Positions 52,279-64,000 of a DNA stretch of 64,000 bases are shown here, piece by piece (within the stretch, counting starts at the first letter, position 1; the number at the start of each line of letters is the position of its first letter). The stretch covers positions 123,722,564 through 123,786,563 of the forward strand of contig CM059971.1 of assembly GCA_030490835.1 (NCBI GenBank), in the 5' to 3' direction. The notes under the pieces are model-generated. The model ran no database searches. It was not told the DNA's origin and saw only the letters and a program-made list of their open reading frames with translations. This DNA comes from Annona cherimola (lineage: Eukaryota; Streptophyta; Magnoliopsida; Magnoliales; Annonaceae). Made by a program: the position numbers and the translations under genes.

Positions 52279-52969
52279 TAGGGGTGCAACTCGGGCTCAT
52301 GAAACTCGGGTTCATCTCGACCCTAACCCTATTTATAAAATATCAATCCTAACCCTAACCCTAACCCTATTTGTAAAACCTGAACCCTAACTCTATTTTT
52401 GAAAATCGGGTTCGAGTTGAGTTTCGGGTTGGAATTTATGTTGACGAATTTACATTTTATTTAAAAGTGATAAATTTAGAATTTCATATGAATAAATAAT
52501 AATAATAAATCATGTAGGTAAACATAATAATATATAATCAAACTAATATTTTTTAAAAAATAGTAATATAAAAAATATTTCTAGAAAAAATTTAACAACA
52601 AAACTAAGATAAAGGAAAAAAATTAATAAGTGTAAAAGTGAACGATAGAAATAAAAGATAAATATAAATGAAATAATATACTTTATTTACAATAAAATTA
52701 CAATATGCCAAATATGTATTCAAATATAGATATAATAACATAAAATATAAAAAATATAAAGAAATATTGTTTAAATAGTATGTATATAATATATTTTATA
52801 ATAAATATTAAATAGGAAATCGGGTTCGGGCTCACCTAAACTCTAACCCTATCATATTTACAAATCGGGTTCATCGGGTTCGGGTTATGAAAAATCAAAT
52901 TTTAATACCGTTCAAAATCGGGTTCGGCGGGTCGGGTTCGGGCTCAACCCGGCCCAAGTTGCACCCCTA
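52279..52969. mobile_element. Non-autonomous hAT-like element, 691 bp
   Basis: It starts TAGGGGTGCAACTCGGGC and ends CCCAAGTTGCACCCCTA. A perfect 8-bp duplication GACTTTTA flanks it (52271-52278 and 52970-52977). Ends are almost identical to those of 18175-19582, so the two belong to one family; the interiors differ. The AACCCTAACCCT run near 52340 is part of its end motifs. Confidence 0.92.
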
Positions 52970-53464
52970 GACTTTTAGAGTATTTGGCTTAAACATTATT
53001 TATGGTTAAATTTTAAGATGTTTGGAGAGTTAAAAATATAATGAAAAAATTTATGGAGATATTATGCTAAGTTGTAGGTAGAGTACAGGTGTTGGGATTT
53101 TATGTAAAATTATTAAATAACAAATTCACATAGTATAAGAGTGATTAAATAGGTTTTTAATATATCTATAATATATATATATATTTATTTAAGTTTGGCA
53201 TTAAATGGATGGAAAACTATGAGTAAAGTAAATGCCCTAAAATGGTCTATCTAATTTTAGGTATAAGATAAATAACATTATAATTAAAATGTGGGTTTAA
53301 ATGAAAATGTTTTTCTCATCAAAAAAGTCTCGGGGACTCTCTTTGAAAAAGGAAAGTTAAAATTAGCTTTTGAATTAACGTATCCTTAGACATTAAAATT
53401 TGAATGCAATATATGATGATTTAAGTGAATGCTTAATCAAAATTATTAATTTTTATTAATTTTT

Positions 53465-54580
53465 ATAGGAAAAGGAAAAGGAGAAAGTGGAAGACACGAC
53501 TTAAGATTCAGAGATAAGCAAGTTTTTCAAATTCAATAAATTATTGTAATAAGAATTTCTATTTTGTCACTTACTTTGAGAAATGATGTTTGTAACAAAT
53601 GCTCATGTTATACTTTTATATGTTTAATTAGAAATATGTGCAAATCAAGTCAATTTTCACAAATATTCTAATTAAATTTTATACCAACAATAAAAAACTA
53701 TGGGAATGATCATTACCCTATTTTCATTATTTATGTATATATAGTAATGCTGTTAAAACATGCTTTTGAACTTGATTTTTGGAAACAAATCTTTTCTTTA
53801 TAATTAGTCGAGCAAACTCCTTTTATGACATAGATACATTTGATCACTTATGTGAATGGAATTCATGCATGAAAATGAATGTAAGACTTCGCAAATGTTG
53901 TAATTAGACAGGTAGTTCATCCTTGGTATTGCCTCATTGGTGCGTCCCGTGTATGGGTGGATGATCACTGGGTAAGTGTTATCCATAAAAAAGGATAATA
54001 TGTCATTGAATTATGCATGTTTGTAATTGTGTTCCACCCTCGTGCATATATGATATTTCTATGGAGGTTTTCACAACTTTTTTTAAACAACGCTTCCTTA
54101 TTGGATTCTTTGAACTCAACATTTTCATTAAATAGTTGCAGATTATCACGATACCAAGAACTATGGAGACTTTACTGGAAAGATGAGTAATGAAGTGGAG
54201 AATTCTATGAGCTCTTGTATGATTGAAGTGTGATTTAATAAACTAGACCTTAGAAGTGCTAAAATTTTATTTGAAATCTTTGAAGTATGGTTTTTTATAT
54301 GTTTAGATTATATATATATGTTTTGTGTATGGCGTGGAAAGTAATGGAAGTATTATTTCTTTTTACTTATGTGAATTTTATAGATATATTTATTGTATAT
54401 GATTGAGGAATGATTGAAGTATGGGTGATAAAATGTGAATATGATGAATTTATGAAAAAAAAGGGTGATTGTGTTTATGAAGAAGTGAAACAGGTTAATT
54501 CTTGTTGTAAAGAGTTATATGATGAATGTTTGTATTTAGGAAACGTCCTAATTATAGATAGGATGCTGCTGAAATTTTGA
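53465..54580. repeat. Dispersed LTR-like repeat, copy 2
   Basis: Aligns by eye with 1085-2065 through several ordered blocks, including AGGTAGTTCATCCTTGG and the closing CGTCCTAATTATAGATAGGATGCTGCTG. It has no coding sequence. The interval 52978-53464 has no bounded feature and may be the outer part of the same element. Confidence 0.45.
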
Positions 54581-54940
54581 TAGAAATTAAAAAAAAAAAT
54601 TAGACCACTTTTATTCACTATTTGGTGTATAAACGTAAACTAGGTTATGGACTTCGCTACTTTTAAAAAGATTCTTGACATGAAATCTTATAACAAGTTT
54701 GATGTATAGAGTTATTGTAGGTGGGCGCGCTACATACAACGCCCCAACCTGACCCATTTTCAAGCGAGAGACCCTAGAAAGCATTGAATGGAACAACAAA
54801 CCACGCATATCAATACCGAGCACAACGACATCCCCACTTGTGAGTTGTGAGTTTATTTCTATTTTCCCATACGATCCTGTAATAATTTCATATTAATCCT
54901 TGCACAGCTGCTAAATGGCAAATGCTGCAGTCTGCAACCC

Positions 54941-55018
54941 GAACCAATCTTCTGCGGTTTTAGAGCTTGGCTTCAATCTGAACCAACCTTTTGTGCTTTT
55001 AGAGCTTGGCAAGTGAGA
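54941..55018 (-). repeat. 39-bp tandem duplication covering the HSP20 stop codon
   Basis: GAACCAA.CTT.TG..TTTTAG then AGCTTGG occurs at 54941-54979 and again at 54980-55018. The second copy contains the TAA stop (54999-55001) of the minus-strand HSP20 gene, so the stop region is repeated in the 3' untranslated region. Confidence 0.8.
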
Positions 55019-56359
55019 CTCTGGGAAGTGAAATCTCCAGAAACCCGTCTCTGCGCCCAAAAATACCCAATTTTACTCAATCAATGAGAAAAGCCTTCCA
55101 AAAGCATGGAATGCTGAGTATATATGCTGAAGTAAAATATCAGCCTCATATCAGAAGAAGCATGTTTGTGAAAAGATAAGAAAAATTGCAAGTGATGTTA
55201 GCCATTCAAGATATTACAAAGACAGCGCAGCAGAAAATGAAATAAGAAACAAAATAACATGAAGAAATGTCTCACATGAACTCTGCTGAGGCTCTATGCT
55301 TGTCCACATCAGCAGGAAGTGGCCAAACAAACTGATATGGCCCTTGTGAAATCTCCTTCTGCAGATATTCAGGGTCCATTTCCTCTGTAACATTTCGCTT
55401 CATTTTCCTTGAGGGTGTAGAGCGTTTACCAGTGACAATCAAGCTAGCACATCAAATGAAAATGCATCATCAGGCTGCTATTTAAATCACAAAACACCCA
55501 AAAAGCAAGAAATCAAAATAAAACAAAAGAAGGGGACATACTTTCTGTCGTTGAGCTCCACCTTTATGTTGCTACTGATAACACCAGGAAGTTCCACAGT
55601 CACAAGGTAATGACTCCCAAATACTGCAACATCTGCCCTCGGTGACCAATCAGTACCTGAACGAAACAATCAGGTCATCAAATAAACATGCCAGTCCAGT
55701 GCATCATGTCAGTTCCCTTCTGAAAAATGATAAGAGAATGCTTCACGGCATACCAAAGTGTTCTACTTGAATATAATTTGCAATGAAAACCTTAATTTCC
55801 ATGCATGCTTGATAAAGGATTCGCAACAAGTATGATGCAGGAAACCAAATTCTTTGCGTTAAACAAATACATGACAACACATTTGTCTTAAAAATCTAGC
55901 TAGGTGGGTATATGATTCCTGATACCAGCAGCCACAGCGGTTCGACGAGTGCAGGCAGAGCGTACTAACTTCTGAAGCAGGGGTTGATTCTGTTCATGGC
56001 TACAAGAAGCAGAGAAACTGAAATTCGAGGAGTTCTTGAATTCATGTATAAATTCATTACCCCTTCTGATTCTTCGTTTGCAGCTGCCATATCCCTGTTT
56101 CTCTTCCCAAAATCCGAACCTCTTTGAAGCATGGCAATGGCGATGCGAGGGATGGATAAGAAACTCCGACGTATTTATTTCCCTCCACGATGGCTATGGC
56201 TGCGGCTGCGATATTTTTCTCCCCGCCCCTCATAGGCATGTTTAGTAGTTCAGAGGACCACCAGAAACGATAGTCGCCAAGTTCGATTCTCCGGGGCAAG
56301 AAGCCAAGAGGGCCTCTGGCAGCGAGTACGGAGCGTATATGGAAGGAGAGGGGTTGCAT
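54999..56359 (-). CDS. HSP20 / alpha-crystallin domain protein with N-terminal extension
   Basis: Five minus-strand exons, 56061-56359, 55926-55999, 55542-55656, 55276-55443 and 54999-55050, join in frame to 235 residues. The alpha-crystallin domain covers about 125-230. It has the opening WSPRADVAVFGSHYLVTVEL, the PGV turn, then NLIVTGKR, and closes with AEF-IDGFLEISLPRV, which matches the family's G-hydrophobic-hydrophobic-P end. Such proteins are ATP-independent holdase chaperones or specialised relatives. The 124-residue N-terminal part begins MQPLSFHIRSVLAARGPLG, basic and without acidic residues, compatible with organelle import (inference). Exons 3-5 are secure; exons 1-2 and the start are less so because their intron (56000-56060) is only 61 bp. 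Without splicing at 55276, exon 4 would stop after FM; the downstream exon fits the fold, so splicing is preferred. Confidence 0.8.
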
Positions 56360-57884
56360 AAATTAGAGTGGTGCGCCGGTGCAGCGAAGGCCGGATATTT
56401 TGAGAAGAAGATGTGATGCGACGAAAATATCTGGGCCTGGTTTTCGGATGGAATGGATACGGCAACGTGGCCGTAGCCCGTAGACAGAAATGGATTATCC
56501 TTAGTTCATGCCCTTGTAAGCCTTCCCTTCCGAACGCCAATGCATTCGATTTCTATTTCTATCCTTCCTGGGGAAGTGGATTAGGCCCTCCTTTGCCCAC
56601 ATCAGAGGCGGCGTGCGTCATGACTGTCCTAGTCTGTTTCCCTTTCCCGGAGGGGTTTTTCTATAATGGACATTCTACTCCACAAAGTTTTCAGTGTTTG
56701 ATCGTTTGAATATTTGCAAAAAACGCTCTAAGTTTGAGGATTTTTCAATATAAACGAACAGCTGTTTATGATTTTCTTGCCGATAAAATTGCCCTCACTT
56801 TTCGTTTGGATTCTTTTGCAAAATTAACCCTCTTAATTTGGTTTTTTGCATAACTAATCTTCCAACTTTGTAAAATTGCAAAATAAAATCTCTAAGTTAA
56901 GGAATTTTACAAATTAATCCCCCATAAAAATGATAAATTGTCATTACTTATTATTATTCTGTATAAATGGAGGCTAATGCCTCAATATGGATTTAGACTT
57001 CCAAATTTCATACATACGCACATTTATGCACACTTGTGTCAACCGTTTAGTCACCTAGATGTTGACTTTATCTTTTATTTTCAGAAAGTTCTAAAAGTCA
57101 AGGAGTTAATTTTGTAAATATTAAAGTTAAAATCATCTTCATTTTTATAGAAGATTAATTTGCGAAAAAAATTTAAACTTATAGGGTTAATTTCACAAAG
57201 TTAAAGTGCTAATTTTCCAAAAACAAAAATTTGATTCTAAAAACAAGAGTAATATTGTCCAAAAGAAAATTATAAGCTATCATTCCTTTATAGATGATTA
57301 GATTTGCAAAACCCTTAAACTTAGATGATTGTTTTCCAAAAATAATCGAATGGTGGCCCTTATACGGGTCAACTGGTTATGGAAACGGATGATGGGCATC
57401 AAGGGAGGGCCCATGAGAACATTAGTCGGTTGGATTGCCCATAATGATCGCCTTTGCAACTTGCAAGCATCGATAAAGGCAAAAACAAGCAACGACGCTG
57501 GCTTGCGGTAAAAGATCATTCGGCTCTTAAATGACATCTTCCATAATCTCGAACATGCCAAGATACTTCTTTTGGGTTTCTTCCGACCATTGATAACTTT
57601 GCTTATTAATCCTTTTAAATCCTCTCCTTATTATCAGACATAGACATAGGCTGAAGGCAATACCCAAATCAAACAGCTGCCACATTATTTATTTAATATA
57701 TATGTATTTTTATTTATCGAAGTACTGTAGCCTGATTATCCGGAATGAGGTTTAAGGATGCAACTCAGCCATTACCTATTCATCGGACCAACGGCTCAGA
57801 TGGAATCCAATTGCGATGGTGGCCCGCTCCCTTGATCTCACTGAGATCTCCCTCGCCCGCCCTTCTCAAGTATAAATATAGGAC
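56360..57884. other. 5' flank of the HSP20 gene and intergenic DNA
   Basis: 56360-56640 has balanced composition, as expected for a promoter and leader. I cannot name a heat-shock element with confidence. 57320-57560 is another more complex patch with frames on both strands (60 and 87 codons) but no domain. The rest is AT-rich with nothing supported. Confidence 0.35.
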
Positions 57885-58085
57885 ATATTTGTTTAATAGG
57901 AAATTTTTTTAAACTAGAGCTTTTTAATCTCCTCAATTATTTTATTTTTTAATCATTTCTATATCTTTCTGTACAACTATTCTACATTTCGATCATTTCT
58001 ATAATTTTATTTTCCTTACTCTTCATCATTACCCTAATTATATCATATTATTTTCTCCTAATTTTAAAACTTTTACACCCTCAGC
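57885..58085. mobile_element. Tourist-like MITE, partial
   Basis: Blocks TATATCATATTATTTTCTCC and CAACTATTCTACATTTCGAT correspond to the 290-bp family; the ends are decayed. Confidence 0.4.
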
Positions 58086-60938
58086 TTCTCATAGAAAACG
58101 TGAATTTTATATATGATGTTTGTAGGGCGCCCATGGTATGCTCTAGGGAGCACTCAATTTCAATGCTCCTGCTCTTTTGGATACCATTTTTATTTCTTAA
58201 GCGTCTTTCTGAAATCATATCCATGCCTAAGCGGGAAGTTCTCACATATATACCTTTATATTTTATATTATTCGTTTTTAAAATTTTGAAAATGAAAAAT
58301 AGCAGTTGCATGAAGAGGATTGTTTTCTCATTTTTCAAAATTTAAAATAAATTAGAAAAATAAAAAATATAGTTTTCATATATAAAATTTTCATATTTGG
58401 AAATGCAAATCCCTAAATGTTTTTTAAAATAGAGAAATGATCCAATTAACTCTACTAAATAAATGTCTTAGCTCACTTCAAAAATTTATTTTAAATATTT
58501 TTCTTGTTTTTTCTTCTTACACTTATTTATTTAAGTGTATTGAACATATAAACTAAGTTTTATTATTTTTAGATAACACATATATATTTTTAAGATTTTT
58601 AAACATATATGTATAAGATCTCATTATGTGCAGACAGACTGCATTATAAGTTTAATGCGGTTTGTCGCAAAATGGGTCCTGCACATATTAAAATATAATA
58701 ATATTTTATATAATCATTTATTCATATAAAAATATCACTTTAGATATTTTAGATGTTGAAAATATTACTTTGAACCTGATATTTATATTAAACCATTTTA
58801 TTACATTGAATTTATACTATTTTAAGATGGGACACATACACATGTTAGATTTGGATAAAAATTGATATGCTAATAAAGTGAATAATTTAAATATAATGAG
58901 TGGAGTAAATTTCTTATTCATCATCAAGTGGGCCCCACAATTCATGAACTGCACCGTAATTATAGTGCAGACTGAATGTATTTGAATAAATTCCTATATG
59001 TATTTTTTTATTATATCCTTTATATATTTTAAAATGCTTTTATGTTTAAAATCTTAAATATATATACACATATAAAAAAAATAGTAAAAGTTTGTTTATA
59101 TATTAAATATATCTATATTAACAAGTTTCCCGGAAAAACATAAAAAAGTGTTCAAAAAATAAAAAGACATCCGGTGACATAAGCCTCAAGCTCTCGGGAG
59201 CATACGGAGCTTGTTTTATAATGACAACATAAATCATTTTAATTCAAGTATTCGGTGGGCCCTTAACATCGAATAAAAATATTGGTGGGACCTCCCTATA
59301 AACATAGATAATTATGCGCAGGTTATGAAAAACACCTATGTTTAACTATAAATGCGGTAAAATGTTATTTATAATAATTTATCATAAAGGAAGAACGTTT
59401 AGACGGTTCAGACGTTGAATTGAGCCAAATGAAATAAATTTTAAGCCATCTTAAAATGGATGGTGGCATACGAATGTTTCCCCTAAAGCAGACCTTACTG
59501 TAGTAATCATCACTTGATGGTGATCCAAATCCAAGTAGTAATCACACAGAAGCCACGTGGGTGATTGAAATAAATCGTCAAAAGACACTAGCTGCAAAAA
59601 TGCAAATTTTTCTTTTAATTTCTAGAAATTAAGTAGCCAAACTCGATAATATGATTTATAGATTTAACTTCTATTTTCAGAAAATATTGTTGGGAATTAT
59701 CTTATTTGGTTTCAAAATGGTTTTAAAATGAAATAGAAGGAGCATTTTTGGTAATTTTAGAAAAAATTTAGCAATTTTGTAATAGAACTGATGGCTTTGG
59801 CATATTTGCAATTGATTTATGAATGTATTAGCATGGATGAGATAATTTTAAAATTGTTGGTATAAATAAGATTAATTTATTGTTGGTTTGACACGTATAT
59901 GAATGTCCCTTGCCATAAGTAGGGACCATGATTGAATCCTTAGATTTAGAGAGAGAGAAATATTAAGTGCAATTAGTTGGCTCAAAATAAACCTTACATC
60001 ATCATAAAATGATAACCTACTTTGCTCATTATATTTAAAATTATTTATTTTATTATCATGTCAATTTTCATCCAAATTGAATATCTATACGGATTTCATC
60101 TAAAAACAATATCAACTCAAAGTAGTGAAATAGTTTGATATAAATAATAATTTAAAAGATTTTTTTCATATAAATTATCTAAGAAATAATTTATACATGG
60201 ATAAATAACTGTAAAGTATTAATATATTTAAGTGCATGTAGTTAATTATACAACATAAAGTCTTACATATATTGGAGAATACTTTTATAAAACAAGATTT
60301 CATGGAAGTGATTTCATAACCACCCTCCATTACGGAGATAGTGATGTAAAGTTCAATCTATTCATTATATTTAATATTATTTGCTTAACTAGTACACCAA
60401 GTTTAATCAAAATTGAATATATGCATAGGTCATATTTACTTAAAAATAAGTACATTTATATATAAATTAGAAAAAATATTTAGACATATATATACGTATA
60501 ATATAAGAATATAATAATATTTTATATGATCATTTATCAAAGTGATATTTTAGATATTAAAAATACTATTTAAAACTTAATATTTAACATTAAGTTATTT
60601 TATGTTTGTTGAAAGGGCCACAGATGGAAGAGTTTCATATGTTATCATGTAAACGGAAAAGGGTTCTTTAGAAGAGGGGAGTCCTCCGGAGCGGGCGTTT
60701 CTGTGGCGCCTCTTTTTACTTCTGATTGTCTCCCCCCACCGATCAACGGGTGGGATTCTCAGATTCTCAATCACATCTCGGATAATTGGAGGGATAAAAC
60801 AGGAAGGAAGAAAACGCAATCATTGAAGACCTTTCCTTGATTATCTTCCATTCAATACCGATTTCTTCCATCATCTGATCGCATTCCTCCATCTCAATCC
60901 AAGCAACCTCTCCCTCCCTCCATTCTTCTTCTTGTTGC
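58086..60938. other. Intergenic, fragments of foldback elements, then promoter side of the FYVE gene
   Basis: 58437-58620 is one arm of the GATCC-TTAGCT family (ATGATCCAATTAACTCTA end), and the other arm seems displaced to about 59000-59150. Repeated AT-rich blocks with TTTATTACATTGAATTT and TTCATTATATTTAATATTATTTG motifs occur at 58790-58930, 60005-60110 and 60340-60420. From 60640 to 60938 the composition is more balanced, consistent with the promoter and 5' leader of the gene starting at 60939. No separate gene is supported. Confidence 0.4.
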
Positions 60939-63089
60939 ATGGAGGGAAAGGGGAACTTCTACCCAGACATCGACGCCGATGAACTCCCATCCAGGGTTTC
61001 TCGTTTAAGCCATGCGACGGAAGGCAATCGGGTATTGATTTATTATTTATTATTTTTTTGGTTTTTCTCTCTTCTCTCGGTAGAATTCTCTGTGCTGACG
61101 GCGATTGTATTCAACTTTGCTCAATTGAGAAAAAAGAAAGTTTGGAACAATCCAGGATTTTGGATCAACCTTCTCCCGTTATTGGTTTTTGGAATTTGAG
61201 ATGGAACGAGGACTTCGTTTAGTCATTTTGGGACTTCGTTTTGGGGGTTATATGAACGTCTTCTAGTTTCATGACTTTCGAATACGATTGATCGCTGGTC
61301 ATGGCTGGTGAAATTTGCATAAATTCCGTTTTTTTCCTTTTCTTGTGTTTTTTTTTTTTTTGCTGTATTTTTGGTATGTTTGCAGTGATAGGAAATAAAA
61401 TTGTAGCTTTTGTGAGATGAGCTGATAGATTTTGGGTTCGGTTGGGTAATAAAGTTGCTTTGCCTTTGATGCGTTTTTATCTGACGAAGGCGTTTTAAAT
61501 TATTCATTTTTTTTTTTTTAAGCTATACTATATGTTACGAGGAAGGTTTTGCGTATTGCTCCTGCAGCCTTCTACCAAACATCAACTTCTTAACTAATGC
61601 TTTAACTCACTTGGAATTAGGTGTCATGTATTGAAGAACAGAGTAGGGATGGCTCTTCCGTAGGTTGTAGCAATCTGCAAATTCAGGATACAGTTTCCGA
61701 TGAAGTATGCAGTTCCAACTCAGGCCTTGATGCTGAAAATAACAAAAAGACAGACGCAGGGAGTAAGAAATTGGGTAGATACTTTTATTATGATGCCCCC
61801 CTTCATGAAGAAACTGGAATGTGGGTGCCTGTCTCTGTTCCACCCATGTCGGAAAGCGATCATGAAGAATGGAGGAAGGGCTTCGGATCTAATGGAGGCT
61901 ACTTCCCTGAAGGAGACATAGGTTGGGGCCAATTTGGAGAAGAAAAGGAGCTGACAATGTGGGACGTGTTGATTGAGATGTTGACTGCTGCCCAGGGGAA
62001 AGTGACTTCTCTTGCATGCAGTGAGCTTCAAAGATGTAAAGCATCATGGATATCTGGCCAGCTTCTTGATCAAGCTTGGAAAGAGATGGCACAGACTCTC
62101 ACCGATGCAAATTTTGGTCTTGTGAATGAAATTCTTGAGAGGGATCCACCAAAGTGGTTGGCTGACAGTGCGGCTTCAGCCTGCATGTTATGTAATGTTC
62201 GCTTCCACCCTATCATATGTTCTAGACACCATTGTCGGTTCTGTGGTGGGATTTTTTGCAATGACTGTTCAAAGGGAAGAAGCTTGATGCCAGAAAAGTT
62301 CCATGTTGGCAATCCACAACGGGTATGTGATGTATGCTATGTGCGGCTTGAATCCGTTCAACCGTTCTTAATGAATCAAGTAAGTCGTGCTGCACAGCTC
62401 CCTACTCATGATCTGACGGACCTTAGTACTTTGAGATCTTGGTTAAACTTCCCATGGGGCCAGACGATGGAATATGAAATTTACAAGGCTACTAACACAA
62501 TTCGGGGCTATAACAAGGTGTGCTTTCCTGGAGTTGAAGCTTGTGATTCACTGTTTGAATTATTTAGTTCATTCAGCTGACTTGTTGATTCATGTTGTAA
62601 AATTTTCTTTTTTGCCTTGCAATGTTGTCTTGTCTGGCATAGGACTAGTATTTACTAATCTGTCAATAGCCATCTTAAATCCTTCAAACTTTCAGTGGTC
62701 GACTTGATGACTCCACCCAGAATTTAGCTGATTGTAAAACACTTTACCTAGGTAGATAGCCTGCTTGAAGAACATGTTTTTTTCAGAAATTTGGAGTTCA
62801 AAGCTCGAAGCACGCTTCTGCATGATCAACTTATAAGCCAAATGGATATATTATCTTGGTGAATACTGATATAAAATTAATTTCTCAGGTGGGCTCCATG
62901 AAGCCTGAAAAGTCAATTCCAGATGCAATTTTGAGAGATGCAAAAGGCCTTGCAATTCTGACCGTTGTGAAGGTTGGGGTGATGGCATCTTATAACATTG
63001 GAACAGGGCTTGTTATTGCTCGCAGAGAAGATGATTCATGGTCTCCTCCCTCTGCAATATCATCTTTTGGTGTTGGATGGGGACCTCAG
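60939..63089 (+). CDS. FYVE zinc-finger plus SYLF (Ysc84/DUF500) domain protein, 5' part
   Basis: Three plus-strand exons, 60939-61031, 61621-62517 and 62889-63089, all phase 0, give the first 397 residues; the gene runs past the window. Residues about 206-276 form a FYVE domain, with the WxxD box WLAD at 210-213, the basic core SRHHCRFCGG at 232-241 and QRVCDVC at 264-270. The eight zinc ligands are C219, C222, C236, C239, C244, C247, C267 and C270. FYVE domains bind phosphatidylinositol 3-phosphate on endosomes. Residues 331-397 begin a SYLF domain (KSIPDAILRDAKGLAILTVV, then FGVGWGPQ), a lipid- and actin-associated module. Plants have proteins with this same order. The start ATG gives a short acidic first exon ending at a GTATTG donor. 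The role is probably in endosomal trafficking (inference from family). Confidence 0.92.
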
Positions 63090-63218
63090 GTAAAGTGTTA
63101 TGTTCCCTTTATTTTCTACGCTTCTCTGTTTTATAGCTTGAGGTCTGTAGTTTCTGATTATGAGTCTTTTCTTGCCTCTTTTTTTTTTTTTTTTTCAAAT
63201 TTCTGTTCAAAAGAAATT

Positions 63219-63695
63219 CTGGCTTTTTCTGGAAAGGTAACAATGCTGACTGGGTTAGCCTAGAAAGATACACCTGCCAGCTGAACTAACTAGGTGCATA
63301 CTCAAAATGTGTGAACTATTGAGCTTTTAGAAATGACTTAATGCAAATCCATTTCTAAGCTGTAAAAGTGGATGATGGGCTATTATCTTAAATATTGCTT
63401 ACTATATTATCATGTTGTCGAATTCGCATAAGATTTTAATGGAGTTGATGAAGTTCTGGCTTTTTCTGGAAAGGTAACAATGCTGGCTGGGTTAGCCCAC
63501 ACTCTCAGCTGAACCAACTACGAGAATACTCAAAATTTGTGAACTATTGAGCTTTTAGAAATGGCTTTATACAAAGGCCTTTCAAAGCTGTAAAGTGGAC
63601 AATGGGCTTTTATCCTAAATATTATTCACTAAAAATGACGGAGTGTTTCCTAAATTATCATGCCGTTGAATTCGCATAGGATTTTAACGGAATTG
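63219..63695 (+). repeat. Tandem duplication of about 230 bp in intron 3 of the FYVE-SYLF gene
   Basis: CTGGCTTTTTCTGGAAAGGT begins both units (63218 and about 63454). Blocks AACTATTGAGCTTTTAGAAATG and GAATTCGCATA.GATTTTAA recur in order. The units differ by scattered substitutions and small indels, so the duplication is not recent. No exon is visible in 63090-64000. Confidence 0.82.
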
Positions 63696-64000
63696 ATGAA
63701 TTTGTTTTAATGTTCCTGAAAATTCACACGTCATGGCTGAGTTGAGATGATGCATTATTTTCTTTGGAGCATAAAGAAACATGTTTGCCAGGTATAGTTT
63801 TCATAATTACCATAAAATTCTACTATAATATTGAAAGAAAAAGGGAAAAAAGATGGTAATGTCAAATAATCTTCGAATGGAGAAATCTGTGAGTTGAAAT
63901 CAGTTATGCTAAGCTATGAGCTATATACGCAATTTGTAGGCTGCGAAAAAAGTGACTGGCATAGATTTATTTACATATAGCAAGGGCTAACTTATTTAAT

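Noticed and set aside
52335..52375. Interstitial telomere-like CCCTAA repeats
   Set aside because: They are variants of the AACCCGAACCC end motifs of the hAT-like element 52279-52969, mixed with non-telomeric units, so no telomere fusion is implied.

Overview
The window is AT-rich nuclear DNA from a flowering plant. Six spliced protein-coding loci can be read, with GT..AG introns ranging from about 60 bp to more than 4 kb. The gene families (a malectin-type LRR receptor kinase, a NIP aquaporin, ribosomal eS26, an HSP20 protein, a FYVE-SYLF protein) are plant housekeeping or signalling families. There are no operons and nothing bacterial, and the species cannot be named from the sequence.

Layout. 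(1) 3323-14680, minus: 5' two-thirds of an LRR receptor-like kinase gene (signal peptide plus a string of one-repeat LRR exons). Its malectin and kinase exons are not in the window. (2) 14.7-32.9 kb: a gene-poor block packed with small DNA transposons, many nested. (3) 32880-35095, minus: complete NIP-type aquaporin gene, 5 exons, 293 aa. (4) 35.3-40.8 kb: more foldback elements and a tRNA-derived SINE with a perfect 12-bp target duplication. (5) 40987-46044, plus: complete ribosomal protein eS26 gene (126 aa) with site II and telo-box promoter motifs and a 4.4-kb last intron. (6) 48750-49001, minus: a small secreted six-cysteine protein. (7) 49.2-54.9 kb: three hAT-like elements and one copy of an LTR-like repeat also present at 1.1-2.1 kb. 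(8) 54999-56359, minus: HSP20/alpha-crystallin protein, 5 exons, 235 aa, with an N-terminal extension. (9) 60939 to beyond 64000, plus: first three exons of a FYVE plus SYLF (Ysc84/DUF500) protein.

The genes are unrelated neighbours and show no shared pathway. The most informative non-genic signal is the transposon record. Two long-palindrome (foldback) families have 9-bp target duplications (Mutator-like). Several hAT-like elements have exact 8-bp duplications, and Tourist-like MITEs have TTA/TAA duplications. At several places one element sits inside another, so their relative ages can be read. No unfamiliar multi-gene system was found.
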